Shown piece by piece: positions 52,879 to 62,162 of a stretch of 64,000 bases of DNA. The stretch is taken from assembly GCA_963677415.2 (NCBI GenBank), contig CAXXFJ010000040.1, positions 62,001 to 126,000 of the forward strand, in the 5' to 3' direction. Position 1 is the first letter of the stretch. The number at the start of each line of letters is the position of its first letter. Under the pieces are notes generated by a model. It had not been told where the DNA came from, searched no databases, and saw only the letters and a list, made by a program, of their open reading frames with translations. A program made the translations under genes and the position numbers. Source of the stretch: JAQUTK01 sp963677415. GTDB taxonomy: Bacteria > Bacteroidota > Bacteroidia > Bacteroidales > JAQUTK01.

Positions 52879-54927
52879 TCAGAACAACCATTGTATATAA
52901 AAAGAAAGATCACTTTTATTATTTCCTTTTATCTGCTCAAGAGCCGAACCAATCAATTCTCTGTTCGAATAGGTCGTTTGAGCATACCTTATCCAAAGTG
53001 TCAGACTCTCTCTTATCTTATAGCGTATGGATGAGCTGAGACGACATCCTTTTCCATACAATGAGGTACTGGAAGAAGCATAGAGTCCGCTATTTTCATA
53101 GAGCCAGACGCGTGAGTCATAATCATCGGTATTGAAAATGCTACCACAAGCTTCTACTCGTATGAGTTCATCAGTCGAGTTCCACACCAGAGACTCAGAA
53201 AATAAACAACCACTTGAAGAAGGAGCAAATTCCTCCTTATATCTGTTATATGCAAAGAGGGTCTTTAGTTTCCATGAGGGACTAAAATCATATATCGACT
53301 GATATATAAGATTTGTCGTCGAATAGTCTTGTAGAACTTGTGACTCGAGTCCATTCTTTTCCTTCTGTCTAAATCGAATATCCAAACGATTGGACCATCT
53401 TTCTGATGGTAAATAATCGATTGTAGCACGGTAATCTGATCCACTTGAAGGGGAATCCACTCCGAATTTGAGCCATGGATAAGCAAACCAATCAGCATAC
53501 AAAGAGAGTTTGAAAGTATAGAGAGGTTGATAAGTTGCAGATAAAAGAAAACCCCGCTCATTAAAGGATGCGGATTCCTTAAAAGGGTTAGCATAATAAG
53601 CTTGATAATCTTTGGCATAATTACGGTAGGAAGCCAATAGTTGGAAGTCTGATGTCACTGGAGATTGCACCGAGATGATGGATGCCTTCGCACCATTACG
53701 TGATTGCGCCAGCTCGCCGAAGAAATGCAATTTACCAATATGCAACCTGTAGTCCATACCAATATCAAAATTGTCTCTCCCACGAAAATAATAAAGATTG
53801 TAATCGTTTGGTTTGGGGTAGATTTCTTTTTCAAAATGATAAGATAATGCTGTAAATCCTACTTCTAACCCATACAGATTATAGTTTACATGACCTCCAT
53901 ACAAAGCCATGGGAAGGATATTCTTTTTGGAAAAGTCGGAAGTTGTCCGATGTATTCCGTCTTCTTTAAAAGAGGTTATCACACTGTCGCCAATTGCATC
54001 GAGAGTGCGATCGGAATAAAAGAAGCTGTATTCCCCACCTCCAAATTTTAGAGTTGTAGCAACTCCACGTAAGAAATCGCTTTCGCTACTGGAATAATGA
54101 AATCGGATCCCTTGATTACTATAACCTGTATTGCTCCCAGATGTGTTTTTACAAAGAGAAAAACCATTATTAATGAGCAACCCCTGACCAAAAGATAACT
54201 TATAATCACCGACTACAAGACGTTGAAGAAAACCGACGTTACTGAGCCCTACATGAAAAGAATAATAATCATATCCGGATTTATTATACTTAGAACCAAG
54301 AAAAGGTTCGCCAGCATCTTTGTCGCCAATAATGCCGATCTGAAGCTGATCATTAGAGGTAAGTCGATAACGAAATGAGTGTGCATAAGTATCCCCCAAA
54401 TACCGACTGTTCAAACCAGGAGATGAGGATGTATCCTGAGAAAAACCTTTTTTCTCTTGCAAGCAAGTCGTTCCACGTAAAAAAAACTGTTGCTCCGCTT
54501 TGCTAATCAGTTGTTGAAAGTTCAAAGATGAAACCTCTATCGGACCAATAAAAATGAAGGGAAGCAGATTCTGAATTGTAATTGCATCCATACCATTGAC
54601 TAGTTGTAATTCATAGAGCGTCTCAAAAGATTTATGTTTGAAAAGATAATCAACCATTTGATCAATTTGATCATCTCTTAAAAAAGGGATCTGCTCCAGT
54701 TGTTTGCGAGTCAGGCGATTCAAATTGATTGGATGTTGAGATAAGAAAATTAATTCATTTCGTAGCACTTCAGACTCTTCTTCCGTATTAGTAATACGTT
54801 CAATAACTTCATCAATGGTCAACACAGACGATTGAGCCTTCGCTTGCAAGTTTATAAGCACCAATAACAAAAGAAGTATATACCTCAATAATCGGATACG
54901 CAACAAATAGACGGGGTTAACAAACAT
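52879..54927 (-). CDS. Helix-hairpin-helix protein fused to an outer-membrane beta-barrel-like region
   Basis: The 682-residue protein has a signal peptide (cut near QAKAQS, residue 32). Residues about 35-130 contain ComEA-like helix-hairpin-helix motifs (PINLNRLTRKQLEQIPFLRD and SFETLYELQLVNGMD). The remainder is a long series of amphipathic beta strands with alternating aromatic residues (GDYKLSFGQGLLINNGFSL, WSNRLDIRFRQKEKNGLESQ) that ends in an aromatic residue (FYIQWLF), as outer-membrane barrels do. It is a Bacteroidota-specific architecture with unknown function; DNA uptake or handling at the cell surface is a guess from the HhH part. Confidence 0.75.
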   Translation of the reverse strand: MFVNPVYLLRIRLLRYILLLLLVLINLQAKAQSSVLTIDEVIERITNTEEESEVLRNELIFLSQHPINLNRLTRKQLEQIPFLRDDQIDQMVDYLFKHKSFETLYELQLVNGMDAITIQNLLPFIFIGPIEVSSLNFQQLISKAEQQFFLRGTTCLQEKKGFSQDTSSSPGLNSRYLGDTYAHSFRYRLTSNDQLQIGIIGDKDAGEPFLGSKYNKSGYDYYSFHVGLSNVGFLQRLVVGDYKLSFGQGLLINNGFSLCKNTSGSNTGYSNQGIRFHYSSSESDFLRGVATTLKFGGGEYSFFYSDRTLDAIGDSVITSFKEDGIHRTTSDFSKKNILPMALYGGHVNYNLYGLEVGFTALSYHFEKEIYPKPNDYNLYYFRGRDNFDIGMDYRLHIGKLHFFGELAQSRNGAKASIISVQSPVTSDFQLLASYRNYAKDYQAYYANPFKESASFNERGFLLSATYQPLYTFKLSLYADWFAYPWLKFGVDSPSSGSDYRATIDYLPSERWSNRLDIRFRQKEKNGLESQVLQDYSTTNLIYQSIYDFSPSWKLKTLFAYNRYKEEFAPSSSGCLFSESLVWNSTDELIRVEACGSIFNTDDYDSRVWLYENSGLYASSSTSLYGKGCRLSSSIRYKIRESLTLWIRYAQTTYSNRELIGSALEQIKGNNKSDLSFYIQWLF

Positions 54928-55042
54928 CCATGGTTTAGATTAATTAGCATGTAAAGGTAATAAAGAACGGGTAATAACCCACAGGTTTATAGGAGAGAAT
55001 ACGAACACTCATCATTTCTTCAGATGAAGAAGAATAATAAAA

Positions 55043-55079
55043 AAGAGAGTGCTGACAGTAAAACCATCAGCACCCTCTT
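55043..55079 (-). terminator. Terminator of the giant modular protein gene
   Basis: The 13-bp stem 55043-55055 with 55067-55079 (one mismatch) is followed on the minus strand by a T run. Confidence 0.75.
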
Positions 55080-55089
55080 GTATTCTAGA

Positions 55090-55116
55090 ATAACAGGGAG
55101 AAATGCTCCCTGTTAT
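55090..55116 (-). terminator. Second hairpin after the giant modular protein gene
   Basis: A perfect 11-bp stem (55090-55100 with 55106-55116) has loop AAATG. It lies between the stop codon and the main terminator and has no T run, so it may protect the mRNA end. Confidence 0.55.
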
Positions 55117-55130
55117 CTTTCTTTAGTTAA

Positions 55131-58100
55131 TTACTTAACAGCTACAGCAACTGTCTTACCATTAGCAGTGACGTAATATACACCAGCTGTTTCAATAGTA
55201 ATTGTAGTTACATCCTGAGCATCTACTGAGTAAGATACACCAGCAGGAGTAGTTATTGTAATTGAGCCTTCAGCACCTTCTACAACAATTGCACCTTCTG
55301 TAGTGTAAACATTCAAACCAGCAGCAGATACACCGTCAACACTGTCATAGTAGTTCATGAACTCTTCACGAGCAGCAGTCAAAGCGATAAACTGTTCAGC
55401 ACATTCATCAGCAGTTGCAGCCAATTTAGCAGCGTCTATTGCAGCCTGGAATGTGTCAATAGCTTCCTGAAGAACAGTACCAGCAGTAATAGCCTGACCA
55501 ATAAGCGCTGTACATTCAGAAATCAAACCTTCCAGTTCAGCAGACTTAACAACCTTGCCTCTAAACTTAGCAATTGCAGCTTCAATATCAGCAATTGTTG
55601 AGAATGTGAGACCGTTAGAATAGTAGTCTTTATTAGCATTGATACCATTCTTAACAGCATTTGCAATAGCTATAGAAGACTGAATTGCAGAACGAGCAGA
55701 TTTAGAAGCCTGATTAGGTTCTGTTCCCTGAGTAATAGTACTCAACAGACTTGTAGCTTCAGCTATATCAGCCTCTAACTGAGCGAAGCTTGCAGCCTTA
55801 AATGCTACATAAGCAGCTCTGAAATCAGCATCAATAGAAGCTGGATTATTAACAACAGCTTTTGCAGCATCAACAGCGTCAGCAGTTACAATACCATCAC
55901 CGAATGCAATCAGTGCAGCAAGTTTCACATTGACAGAGTCAACGATCTCAGCAGCATCCTGAGTAGCAACAATGAAGCTAAATGTAGCAGCAGTTTCGCC
56001 ATTAGCGATGTCAAAGAATTCACCTGATGCAGCACCAATAGCCAGATTGTAAGTCTCTGTGGTGAATGTATAAGTGTCTTCAGCAGTTGCTGGTCTCAAC
56101 ATTGCCAAAAGGTTTTCTGTTCTCTTAATCTGGAACGCTGTAGCAACAGAATCAGCAGAAATTGAATCTCCGGTAGCGCGGTTGATCAAATAAGCAGCAC
56201 TCTTAGATCCATCAAGTCTCCACATTTGATTTGCAGTGTATACAACAGGAGATACAAATACACTATCAGTTGCAGTCAAGTACAAACCGTTAGATGCATC
56301 AGTAGCCTTGTTTACAATGTAATACCAAGTTGGAACGTCTTCAGTACTGTAAACCAAACCATTAATCATACTTTCACTGTAAGTCTGAGTTGCAGCAATA
56401 ATAGCCTGATATGCAGCGCCAAAGAAAGTATCACTGATTGTATCAACAGCAGCATCAGCCTGAGCAGCAGCAATAGCTGTTGCAAAAGCAACGCGATCAG
56501 CAGCAAGATACATACCAAGATCCATTCCTTCTACTGTATTTGCATACAGAGCAACAGCTGTGTCAAGTGCAGCATAGAACTTGAAGTTCACAGAATCAAT
56601 GATACTAGCTTCTTCCTGAATAGCATTTACAAATGCCCAGTTGAATGAAGGTTCTGTCTGAATATTTGATCCAATGATCGCATATTTGTCAGTTCCTTCT
56701 GTCATTGTTGTATTCAAAGAGAAGTTGTACGTTTCTGTTCCTACTGTGTAAGTAAATGAATAAGTTTCATTTCCATTATTAATAACTTTCCAAGCAGCAA
56801 CTGTAGAACCTTCTACGTCAGCAGCATATGTAGCCTGGTTGATAACCGGAGTCCAGTTTCTGTCTGCATAGTCAGAAACAATTGCAATCTTAGCACCCGT
56901 TGAACGGTTAACAAGATATGCTGAATCAGCAGTGGAAGTTTCAATTCTCCACATCTGATTTGCTGTGTAAACAGCAGGAGCAGCATACAAAGGATTAACT
57001 CCGTCAGCAGTCAACAACAAGTCCTGACGAGCATCACCAGCCTGACTTTCGATATAGAACCATACTGGTTGAGCAGCAGTACTGTAAAGCAAGCCTGAAA
57101 TTTGTGTAGTATAGTAAGTATCAATCGCAGCTTTCAATGTATTGAACGCTGAAACGAAATAACTATAGCCAGAAATCATATTATTGTTTCTGATTTCAGT
57201 TGCAAGTTCAGTCGCTGCCATCAATGTAGCACGGTCTGCAGTACGATAGAATCCTTTAGTTACACCATCTTTAGTTGAATTGTAAACAACAGTAGCACTA
57301 TCAATAGCAACAGAAAGAGCATCTTCAGCTGTGTACTGAGTAACGTATAAATCGTTTGAACCATTTAAAGTTAAGAGTACGTTAGCTTTATCTTTCATTG
57401 CATAGGAACCGTTAGGATTAGCTAACAGAGCAAATACAGATGCGCTATCTGCGGTAGAAACCATTGTAAACTCACCATTAACTTTACCAACATAGTAATC
57501 GTTAGTATAGTCAACAATTTTTGCAGCACCTGCAGTAACGACAAACTTGAATAGCTGATGATACAGAGTACCAAGAGAAACCGGAGCGTTTGTCAAAAGA
57601 GTATCCTGAGTTACAGTAAAGAGAGCACCTGCAGTATTTGCAATTGTGAAGTAGAAATCTTTTCCATTAGTACTGATTGCAATTTTACCAGCATCAGCCT
57701 TCATTGAAGCATAGTTGTAATCTCTTACTGTACTATTCAATGCAGTCCATGCAGCATACAAATCGGCTTGTGAACCAGAAGCAATTGGAGATTGTACTTC
57801 AGCAATTGATCGTGAACTTGTTGTCATTAAAGATTCTGCAGCAGTAATAGCTGCCTGAACTTGTGGAGCAACTGCATTTGTTGCAACTGTAGAAGCAGTA
57901 GCGATCAACGCTTTAGCATCAGCAACTGTTTGAGCCAAAGCATCATTGATAGTAACCAGGTTAAAGAGATAACCAGCCTCTGCACCAGAAGATTCACCAA
58001 GGAAGTCACCGCTTGGATTTGCATAAGTAGCATTACCATTCTGTCCAATACGATACAAACCTGCATTATTCTTTGAGAATACCAATTGAGCATCAGCACC

Positions 58101-60578
58101 CGTCCAAGTACCATCATTTGGTTTCAGATAACCGCCAGTTCTCATAATATATCCTGTAGATTTCTCAATCAAACGATAGTAAGTCATACCTTCTGGTTGA
58201 GCTACCTCAAATGCAGTCTTAGCTGTAACGAAGCGTCCGGTTGGGAAGTCGTTACTTGTGCCGCTCAAAGTAATCAGATTACCTGCTGCTTCAAACGATA
58301 CAATATGTTCTTTCCAAGCCTGACTTCCTGATTTATTCAAAGATTTTCCGTCAGATGCTCTTGAAATAACAAAGATATCACCAGGAGTCAAGGTCACAGT
58401 TTCAGCTGGAATTTTGGTTAACTTGAATGCAACCAAAGCAGTATTAACCTTATCAGCCTCAGCTGCATATACAGCACCAGTAGATGCATTTGCAGTTACA
58501 ACAGCCTGAGCTGCATCAATAACAGCTTTCAATGTATTATAAGCAGCAGTAGGATACTGGAATGTATTTGCGCCAATAGTAACTGAGCCCAAAAATGTGT
58601 TAGCAGCTGCGATTGCCATTGTTGTCGGAGTTGCATCATCCTGCAGTGTAAAGATCAAGTCGTAACTTGCTTTAACGTCATTACCAGTCTTAGGATAAAG
58701 ACCGATTGTATCACCTTTTTGGAATGTCAAGCCATCAGCCTCAAAATAGCCACCGCCTGTTTGTTGCATACTTACTCTACCCTGAGAATCTTTCAGGAAA
58801 GTGAAATAAGAATCTGAACCAGTATAGCTGGCAGGTTTGATGTATGTTGAAAGACGAACCCATCCTGAATAAGCACCCTGAGGTTCAGCTCCTTCATATT
58901 TAAGGCGATAGCTAGTACCAGACTTCACAGCTATAACTTTAGCTTGTTTGGCTGCATAAGTACCTAAATTATCACCTCCTGAGAATACCCATGTTTTACC
59001 AATTGCGTCAAATGAAAGGCGGTGTTCATTCCATGTGATATCACCAAACTTATTCAATGCCTTACCATCAGAAGCTCTTGTAATAACAAATACACTACCA
59101 TCAGTTGGAGTGAAAGGAATTGGTTTGATAATTTGATCCTTAAACCAGGTTACTTTATCATTCAATGCACTTGATGCAGCAGAATAACCGGCCATAGTCA
59201 ATTTAGGACCTTCAGCTATAACTTTAGCTTTATAGATTGCAGCCATCAGAGAATCTTTGGTACCCACAATCTGATTGTAAGTAGCCGTTCCTTCTACATC
59301 AGCAGCGATCAAGGTAGCTTCTGCATTTTCGATAGCAGAAAGAACCATATCATTCGTTACTACGACTTCTTTCAAGATCCATCTTGATTGAAGAGTAGTT
59401 GTACCATCCCAACCAACAATGTTGCTACCTGTACCCGCAGTTCCACTATGATTGTTGCAATGCAAACTACTATTAGCAGTATTGGCAGCAAATTTTAGAG
59501 CATCGGTAAACGAATACGAAAGAGTGTTGTTATCCCTGTAAAAAGTCATAACATAGTTAGCACCTGTTGCATCAGTAACAACTGGAGTACTTGCAGCACA
59601 AGCTGCAGCAAAATTACCAGTACCAACATTTTTAAGTTTTACATTAGTGCCTGTACCCGGGATAATTTCCCACAGGTAATTTGCAGAACCGTCATCAACA
59701 GTTCCCCAATTCAACGTATTAGCATTCTCATAAATAGCTTTTGTCTTCCCGTCGTTCCATGGATTCACAGAAAGAATCTGGAAGTATTGTCCGGCAGCTG
59801 TTGCTGTCATTGCAGGGATAGCAGCAATAGCAGTTTTAATTGCTGTAGATGCATCAATAAGTTCCTGTGTTGTAGGAGTTCCTGCAACAAGTGTTTGAGC
59901 AGCTGTAATTGCAGCAGTTAAAGCAACTTCAGTTCCAGGAGCGAAATGGCCACCTGTTGTCCCTAAGTAAGTTGTTAATGTAGTCAGGGTTTTTTGAGCA
60001 TTAGCAATCTGTGTATTCAAAAAAGGAACGGCTTTTGTGCTCACTGGATAAAACTTCCAACCAGACATTGTCTCAATTTCACCTTTCCATGTTCCCATAT
60101 AATAGAACGATGTAGTCAAGTGGAACTGATAGTTGTTAGTTCCGGGAGGGTTCTCATTGTACATATAATACACACCTGGTTTAGTGGTAGCATTACTTTC
60201 TTTGATAAACCAAGAAGTTCCCGGAGTATCATTTGTGTACAAATATTGATCCGTGGAGTAATCAGGAGAGATAGAAATAGCTTTACCATTGAGCTTGTTT
60301 ACAAGAACAGCAGCATTTGCATTTCCTTCAACTCTCCACATTGAAGCTTCATTGATGGTAGGCGCAAGACCACGTAGCACGTTGGTTTTGCCAGCATTTG
60401 ACTCAGTAGTAGAAGAGATTAACTTACCTCCTCTGGAATCAGTTCCTTGATTTTCAATGAAGTACCACACAGGGTCAGCCGCGGTGCTGAAGACTATATC
60501 AACAGCAGCTTGTCCAGATCCTGTGAAAAGGAAGATTGCAAAAAGTGCAATCAACTTTGAAAAGAAATTCTTTTTCAT
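55131..60578 (-). CDS. Giant exported modular protein with repeated beta-trefoil-like and FIVAR-like domains
   Basis: The start chosen at 60578 gives MKKNFFSKLIALFAIF, a normal signal peptide, and 1815 residues; an ATG eight codons earlier (60602) is possible. Three copies of a domain open with (F/Y)ST and an aromatic pair: STAADPVWYFIENQ near 30, STAAQPVWFYIESQ near 1160 and STEDVPTWYYIVNK near 1405. Each carries a TANQMWR- or EASMWRVEG-like segment and a VNRSTG-like turn. Two copies of FVI(T/S)RASDGK(A/S)LNK occur near 490 and 730. Between them lie Ala-rich helical stretches like FIVAR domains (LIATASTVATNAVAPQVQAA). The last 65 residues (LNVYTTEGAIVVEGAEG to GVYYVTANGKTVAVAVK) resemble DUF6383/T9SS sorting ends. 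It is probably a surface glycan-binding protein. No catalytic site was seen. Confidence 0.75.
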   Translation of the reverse strand: MKKNFFSKLIALFAIFLFTGSGQAAVDIVFSTAADPVWYFIENQGTDSRGGKLISSTTESNAGKTNVLRGLAPTINEASMWRVEGNANAAVLVNKLNGKAISISPDYSTDQYLYTNDTPGTSWFIKESNATTKPGVYYMYNENPPGTNNYQFHLTTSFYYMGTWKGEIETMSGWKFYPVSTKAVPFLNTQIANAQKTLTTLTTYLGTTGGHFAPGTEVALTAAITAAQTLVAGTPTTQELIDASTAIKTAIAAIPAMTATAAGQYFQILSVNPWNDGKTKAIYENANTLNWGTVDDGSANYLWEIIPGTGTNVKLKNVGTGNFAAACAASTPVVTDATGANYVMTFYRDNNTLSYSFTDALKFAANTANSSLHCNNHSGTAGTGSNIVGWDGTTTLQSRWILKEVVVTNDMVLSAIENAEATLIAADVEGTATYNQIVGTKDSLMAAIYKAKVIAEGPKLTMAGYSAASSALNDKVTWFKDQIIKPIPFTPTDGSVFVITRASDGKALNKFGDITWNEHRLSFDAIGKTWVFSGGDNLGTYAAKQAKVIAVKSGTSYRLKYEGAEPQGAYSGWVRLSTYIKPASYTGSDSYFTFLKDSQGRVSMQQTGGGYFEADGLTFQKGDTIGLYPKTGNDVKASYDLIFTLQDDATPTTMAIAAANTFLGSVTIGANTFQYPTAAYNTLKAVIDAAQAVVTANASTGAVYAAEADKVNTALVAFKLTKIPAETVTLTPGDIFVISRASDGKSLNKSGSQAWKEHIVSFEAAGNLITLSGTSNDFPTGRFVTAKTAFEVAQPEGMTYYRLIEKSTGYIMRTGGYLKPNDGTWTGADAQLVFSKNNAGLYRIGQNGNATYANPSGDFLGESSGAEAGYLFNLVTINDALAQTVADAKALIATASTVATNAVAPQVQAAITAAESLMTTSSRSIAEVQSPIASGSQADLYAAWTALNSTVRDYNYASMKADAGKIAISTNGKDFYFTIANTAGALFTVTQDTLLTNAPVSLGTLYHQLFKFVVTAGAAKIVDYTNDYYVGKVNGEFTMVSTADSASVFALLANPNGSYAMKDKANVLLTLNGSNDLYVTQYTAEDALSVAIDSATVVYNSTKDGVTKGFYRTADRATLMAATELATEIRNNNMISGYSYFVSAFNTLKAAIDTYYTTQISGLLYSTAAQPVWFYIESQAGDARQDLLLTADGVNPLYAAPAVYTANQMWRIETSTADSAYLVNRSTGAKIAIVSDYADRNWTPVINQATYAADVEGSTVAAWKVINNGNETYSFTYTVGTETYNFSLNTTMTEGTDKYAIIGSNIQTEPSFNWAFVNAIQEEASIIDSVNFKFYAALDTAVALYANTVEGMDLGMYLAADRVAFATAIAAAQADAAVDTISDTFFGAAYQAIIAATQTYSESMINGLVYSTEDVPTWYYIVNKATDASNGLYLTATDSVFVSPVVYTANQMWRLDGSKSAAYLINRATGDSISADSVATAFQIKRTENLLAMLRPATAEDTYTFTTETYNLAIGAASGEFFDIANGETAATFSFIVATQDAAEIVDSVNVKLAALIAFGDGIVTADAVDAAKAVVNNPASIDADFRAAYVAFKAASFAQLEADIAEATSLLSTITQGTEPNQASKSARSAIQSSIAIANAVKNGINANKDYYSNGLTFSTIADIEAAIAKFRGKVVKSAELEGLISECTALIGQAITAGTVLQEAIDTFQAAIDAAKLAATADECAEQFIALTAAREEFMNYYDSVDGVSAAGLNVYTTEGAIVVEGAEGSITITTPAGVSYSVDAQDVTTITIETAGVYYVTANGKTVAVAVK

Positions 60579-60788
60579 AGATTTAATGATTGAATTAGAC
60601 ATAATATGGATTCATACGTTACTTTATCGTGCAATATTAATAATAAATTCTTAGATGTGTACATTTTTCTATTAAAAATTCTTCAAAAGAGTGATTATTC
60701 CTCGTTTTTCATTCAAAAGATTGCCTCTAACTAGATAAAAGGGCCTATCAGCAGCATTTATATAGGCATTTATTCTAAATTTATCTGA

Positions 60789-60796
60789 CAAAGATA
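60789..60796 (-). promoter_or_regulatory. Possible -7 box of the giant modular protein gene
   Basis: The minus strand reads TATCTTTG, an exact TAnnTTTG. It would give a leader of about 200 bases before 60578. The -33 element is not clear. Confidence 0.4.
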
Positions 60797-60999
60797 GTAA
60801 CATTTTCCACATGGAGGTACTTACAACTATTCTATTTAAACAAAGTGCCATTCCACTCAACTCGTCTTCATTTCTTAGCGTGATGCAGCAAATAGATTAC
60901 ACCTTATATATAATAAGGTATTACAAAATAAAGTATTGGGTAATATCGGTTAAATAGTAGCATCTGTTCTAGTTTTATCTTCCATTGTGACACGCCCCT

Positions 61000-61065
61000 C
61001 GTTGCGCTCCAGCTATAGTCCCGTTGCGCTGCAGCTATAATCTCGTTTCACTGCAGTGCAATAAG
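61000..61065. repeat. 22-bp tandem repeat, three units
   Basis: The units are 61000-61021, 61022-61043 and 61044-61065. The first two match at 18 of 22 positions (CGTTGCGCT-CAGCTATA-TC) and the third is degenerate. The CAGCTATA core also occurs in the repeat at 1483-1545. Confidence 0.65.
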
Positions 61066-61260
61066 TGGCGCGTCCTTATACATTTATAAACACTTCAGGC
61101 TCTCTTAAACATCGAAAAGGCATGCATCTCAGATTTGAATGAAGCATGAAAGCCTAAATAAATTACAAACTTAAAAAGCAATCCATATAGTTCTGCAAGC
61201 CAGTAGGGAGTGAATGATGCAAAAATGAGGCCTGAACATCCTATTATGACAAAATATTAC

Positions 61261-61268
61261 TATCTTTG
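61261..61268 (+). promoter_or_regulatory. Probable -7 box of the cvfB operon
   Basis: TATCTTTG lies 38 bases before the start at 61307. Confidence 0.5.
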
Positions 61269-61306
61269 AAGGCTAATAATGGCTTATCGCTTCAAAATAT
61301 CATTAA

Positions 61307-62143
61307 ATGATCGAACTTGGTAAATATAATAAACTGCCGATAGCACGCGAAGTTGACTTTGGTGTCTATCTGGATGCCGGTGAAGAGATTGAGATTCTTA
61401 TGCCTACCCGCTATCTACCATCAGAGTATATAATTGGCGATGTTGTAACTGTTTTTGTGTACAGGGATTCAGAAGACCGCCTGATTGCAACGACAGAGAC
61501 TCCCTTGGCACAAGTTGGAGATTTCGCTTTTCTTGACGTGATAGGAGTATCTCCTTTCGGAGCATTCTTAGATTGGGGACTACTTAAAGACCTTTTTGTA
61601 CCTTTTAAAGAACAGAAGGCCAAAATGCAACTGGGCGGCAAATATCTAGTCTATATTTATATCGATGAGGAAACGGACAGAATTACTGCTTCTGCAAAGA
61701 TAGACCGTTATATCTCCAAAGAAGAACCTCCATATGAACCTGGAGATAAAGTGGATTTACTGATCTATCAATTCTCTGATTTAGGATATAAAGCTATCGT
61801 TGACAATCGTTTTGGAGGAATGCTCTATGAGGATGAAGTATTCAGACACCTTCCGATCGGCAGCAAAACTGAAGGATACATCAAACAAGTACGGGAAGAT
61901 TTTAAAATAGACTTATTGCTTGATGAGCCCGGTTATGGAAAGGTTGGAGGAGTAACGGAGCAAATACTAGATTCCTTAAAAGAAAATGATGGCTACCTTC
62001 CTTTAAACGATAAATCTCCATCAGAAGATATATATGAAGCATTTGGAGTCAGCAAGAAAACCTTCAAAAAAGCTATTGGCGACTTATACAAACGTCGAAT
62101 GATCATTATTGAACAAGTAGGTATCCGTTTAACTAATAATTAA
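61307..62143 (+). CDS. CvfB/YitL-type S1 RNA-binding protein
   Basis: The 278-residue cytoplasmic protein is built of S1-like OB domains (about 1-60, 65-140 and 150-210) and a C-terminal winged helix (about 220-278, DIYEAFGVSKKTFKKAIGDL). The second domain shows the classic S1 start FLDVIGVSPFGAFLDWGL. The architecture matches CvfB (YitL), an RNA-binding protein linked to virulence-factor expression in staphylococci and found widely elsewhere. Its role in Bacteroidota is not established. It is followed after 19 bases by the GNAT-like gene. Confidence 0.88.
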   Translation: MIELGKYNKLPIAREVDFGVYLDAGEEIEILMPTRYLPSEYIIGDVVTVFVYRDSEDRLIATTETPLAQVGDFAFLDVIGVSPFGAFLDWGLLKDLFVPFKEQKAKMQLGGKYLVYIYIDEETDRITASAKIDRYISKEEPPYEPGDKVDLLIYQFSDLGYKAIVDNRFGGMLYEDEVFRHLPIGSKTEGYIKQVREDFKIDLLLDEPGYGKVGGVTEQILDSLKENDGYLPLNDKSPSEDIYEAFGVSKKTFKKAIGDLYKRRMIIIEQVGIRLTNN

Positions 62144-62162
62144 CAGCTATAAATCCGGGAAG

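Larger units (their letters stand above)
60603..61306. other. 704-base intergenic region
   Basis: No coding frame is supported. The region holds a promoter-like box for the giant protein (60789), a 22-bp tandem repeat (61000-61065) and the cvfB -7 box (61261). Otherwise it is AT-rich, with nothing recognised. Confidence 0.5.

Noticed and set aside
60672..60860. 62-codon minus-strand frame
   Set aside because: It spans a promoter-like TATCTTTG box and shows no protein-like features or neighbour support.
61000..61065. Possible CRISPR array
   Set aside because: The 22-base units are directly adjacent and degenerate, with no spacers.
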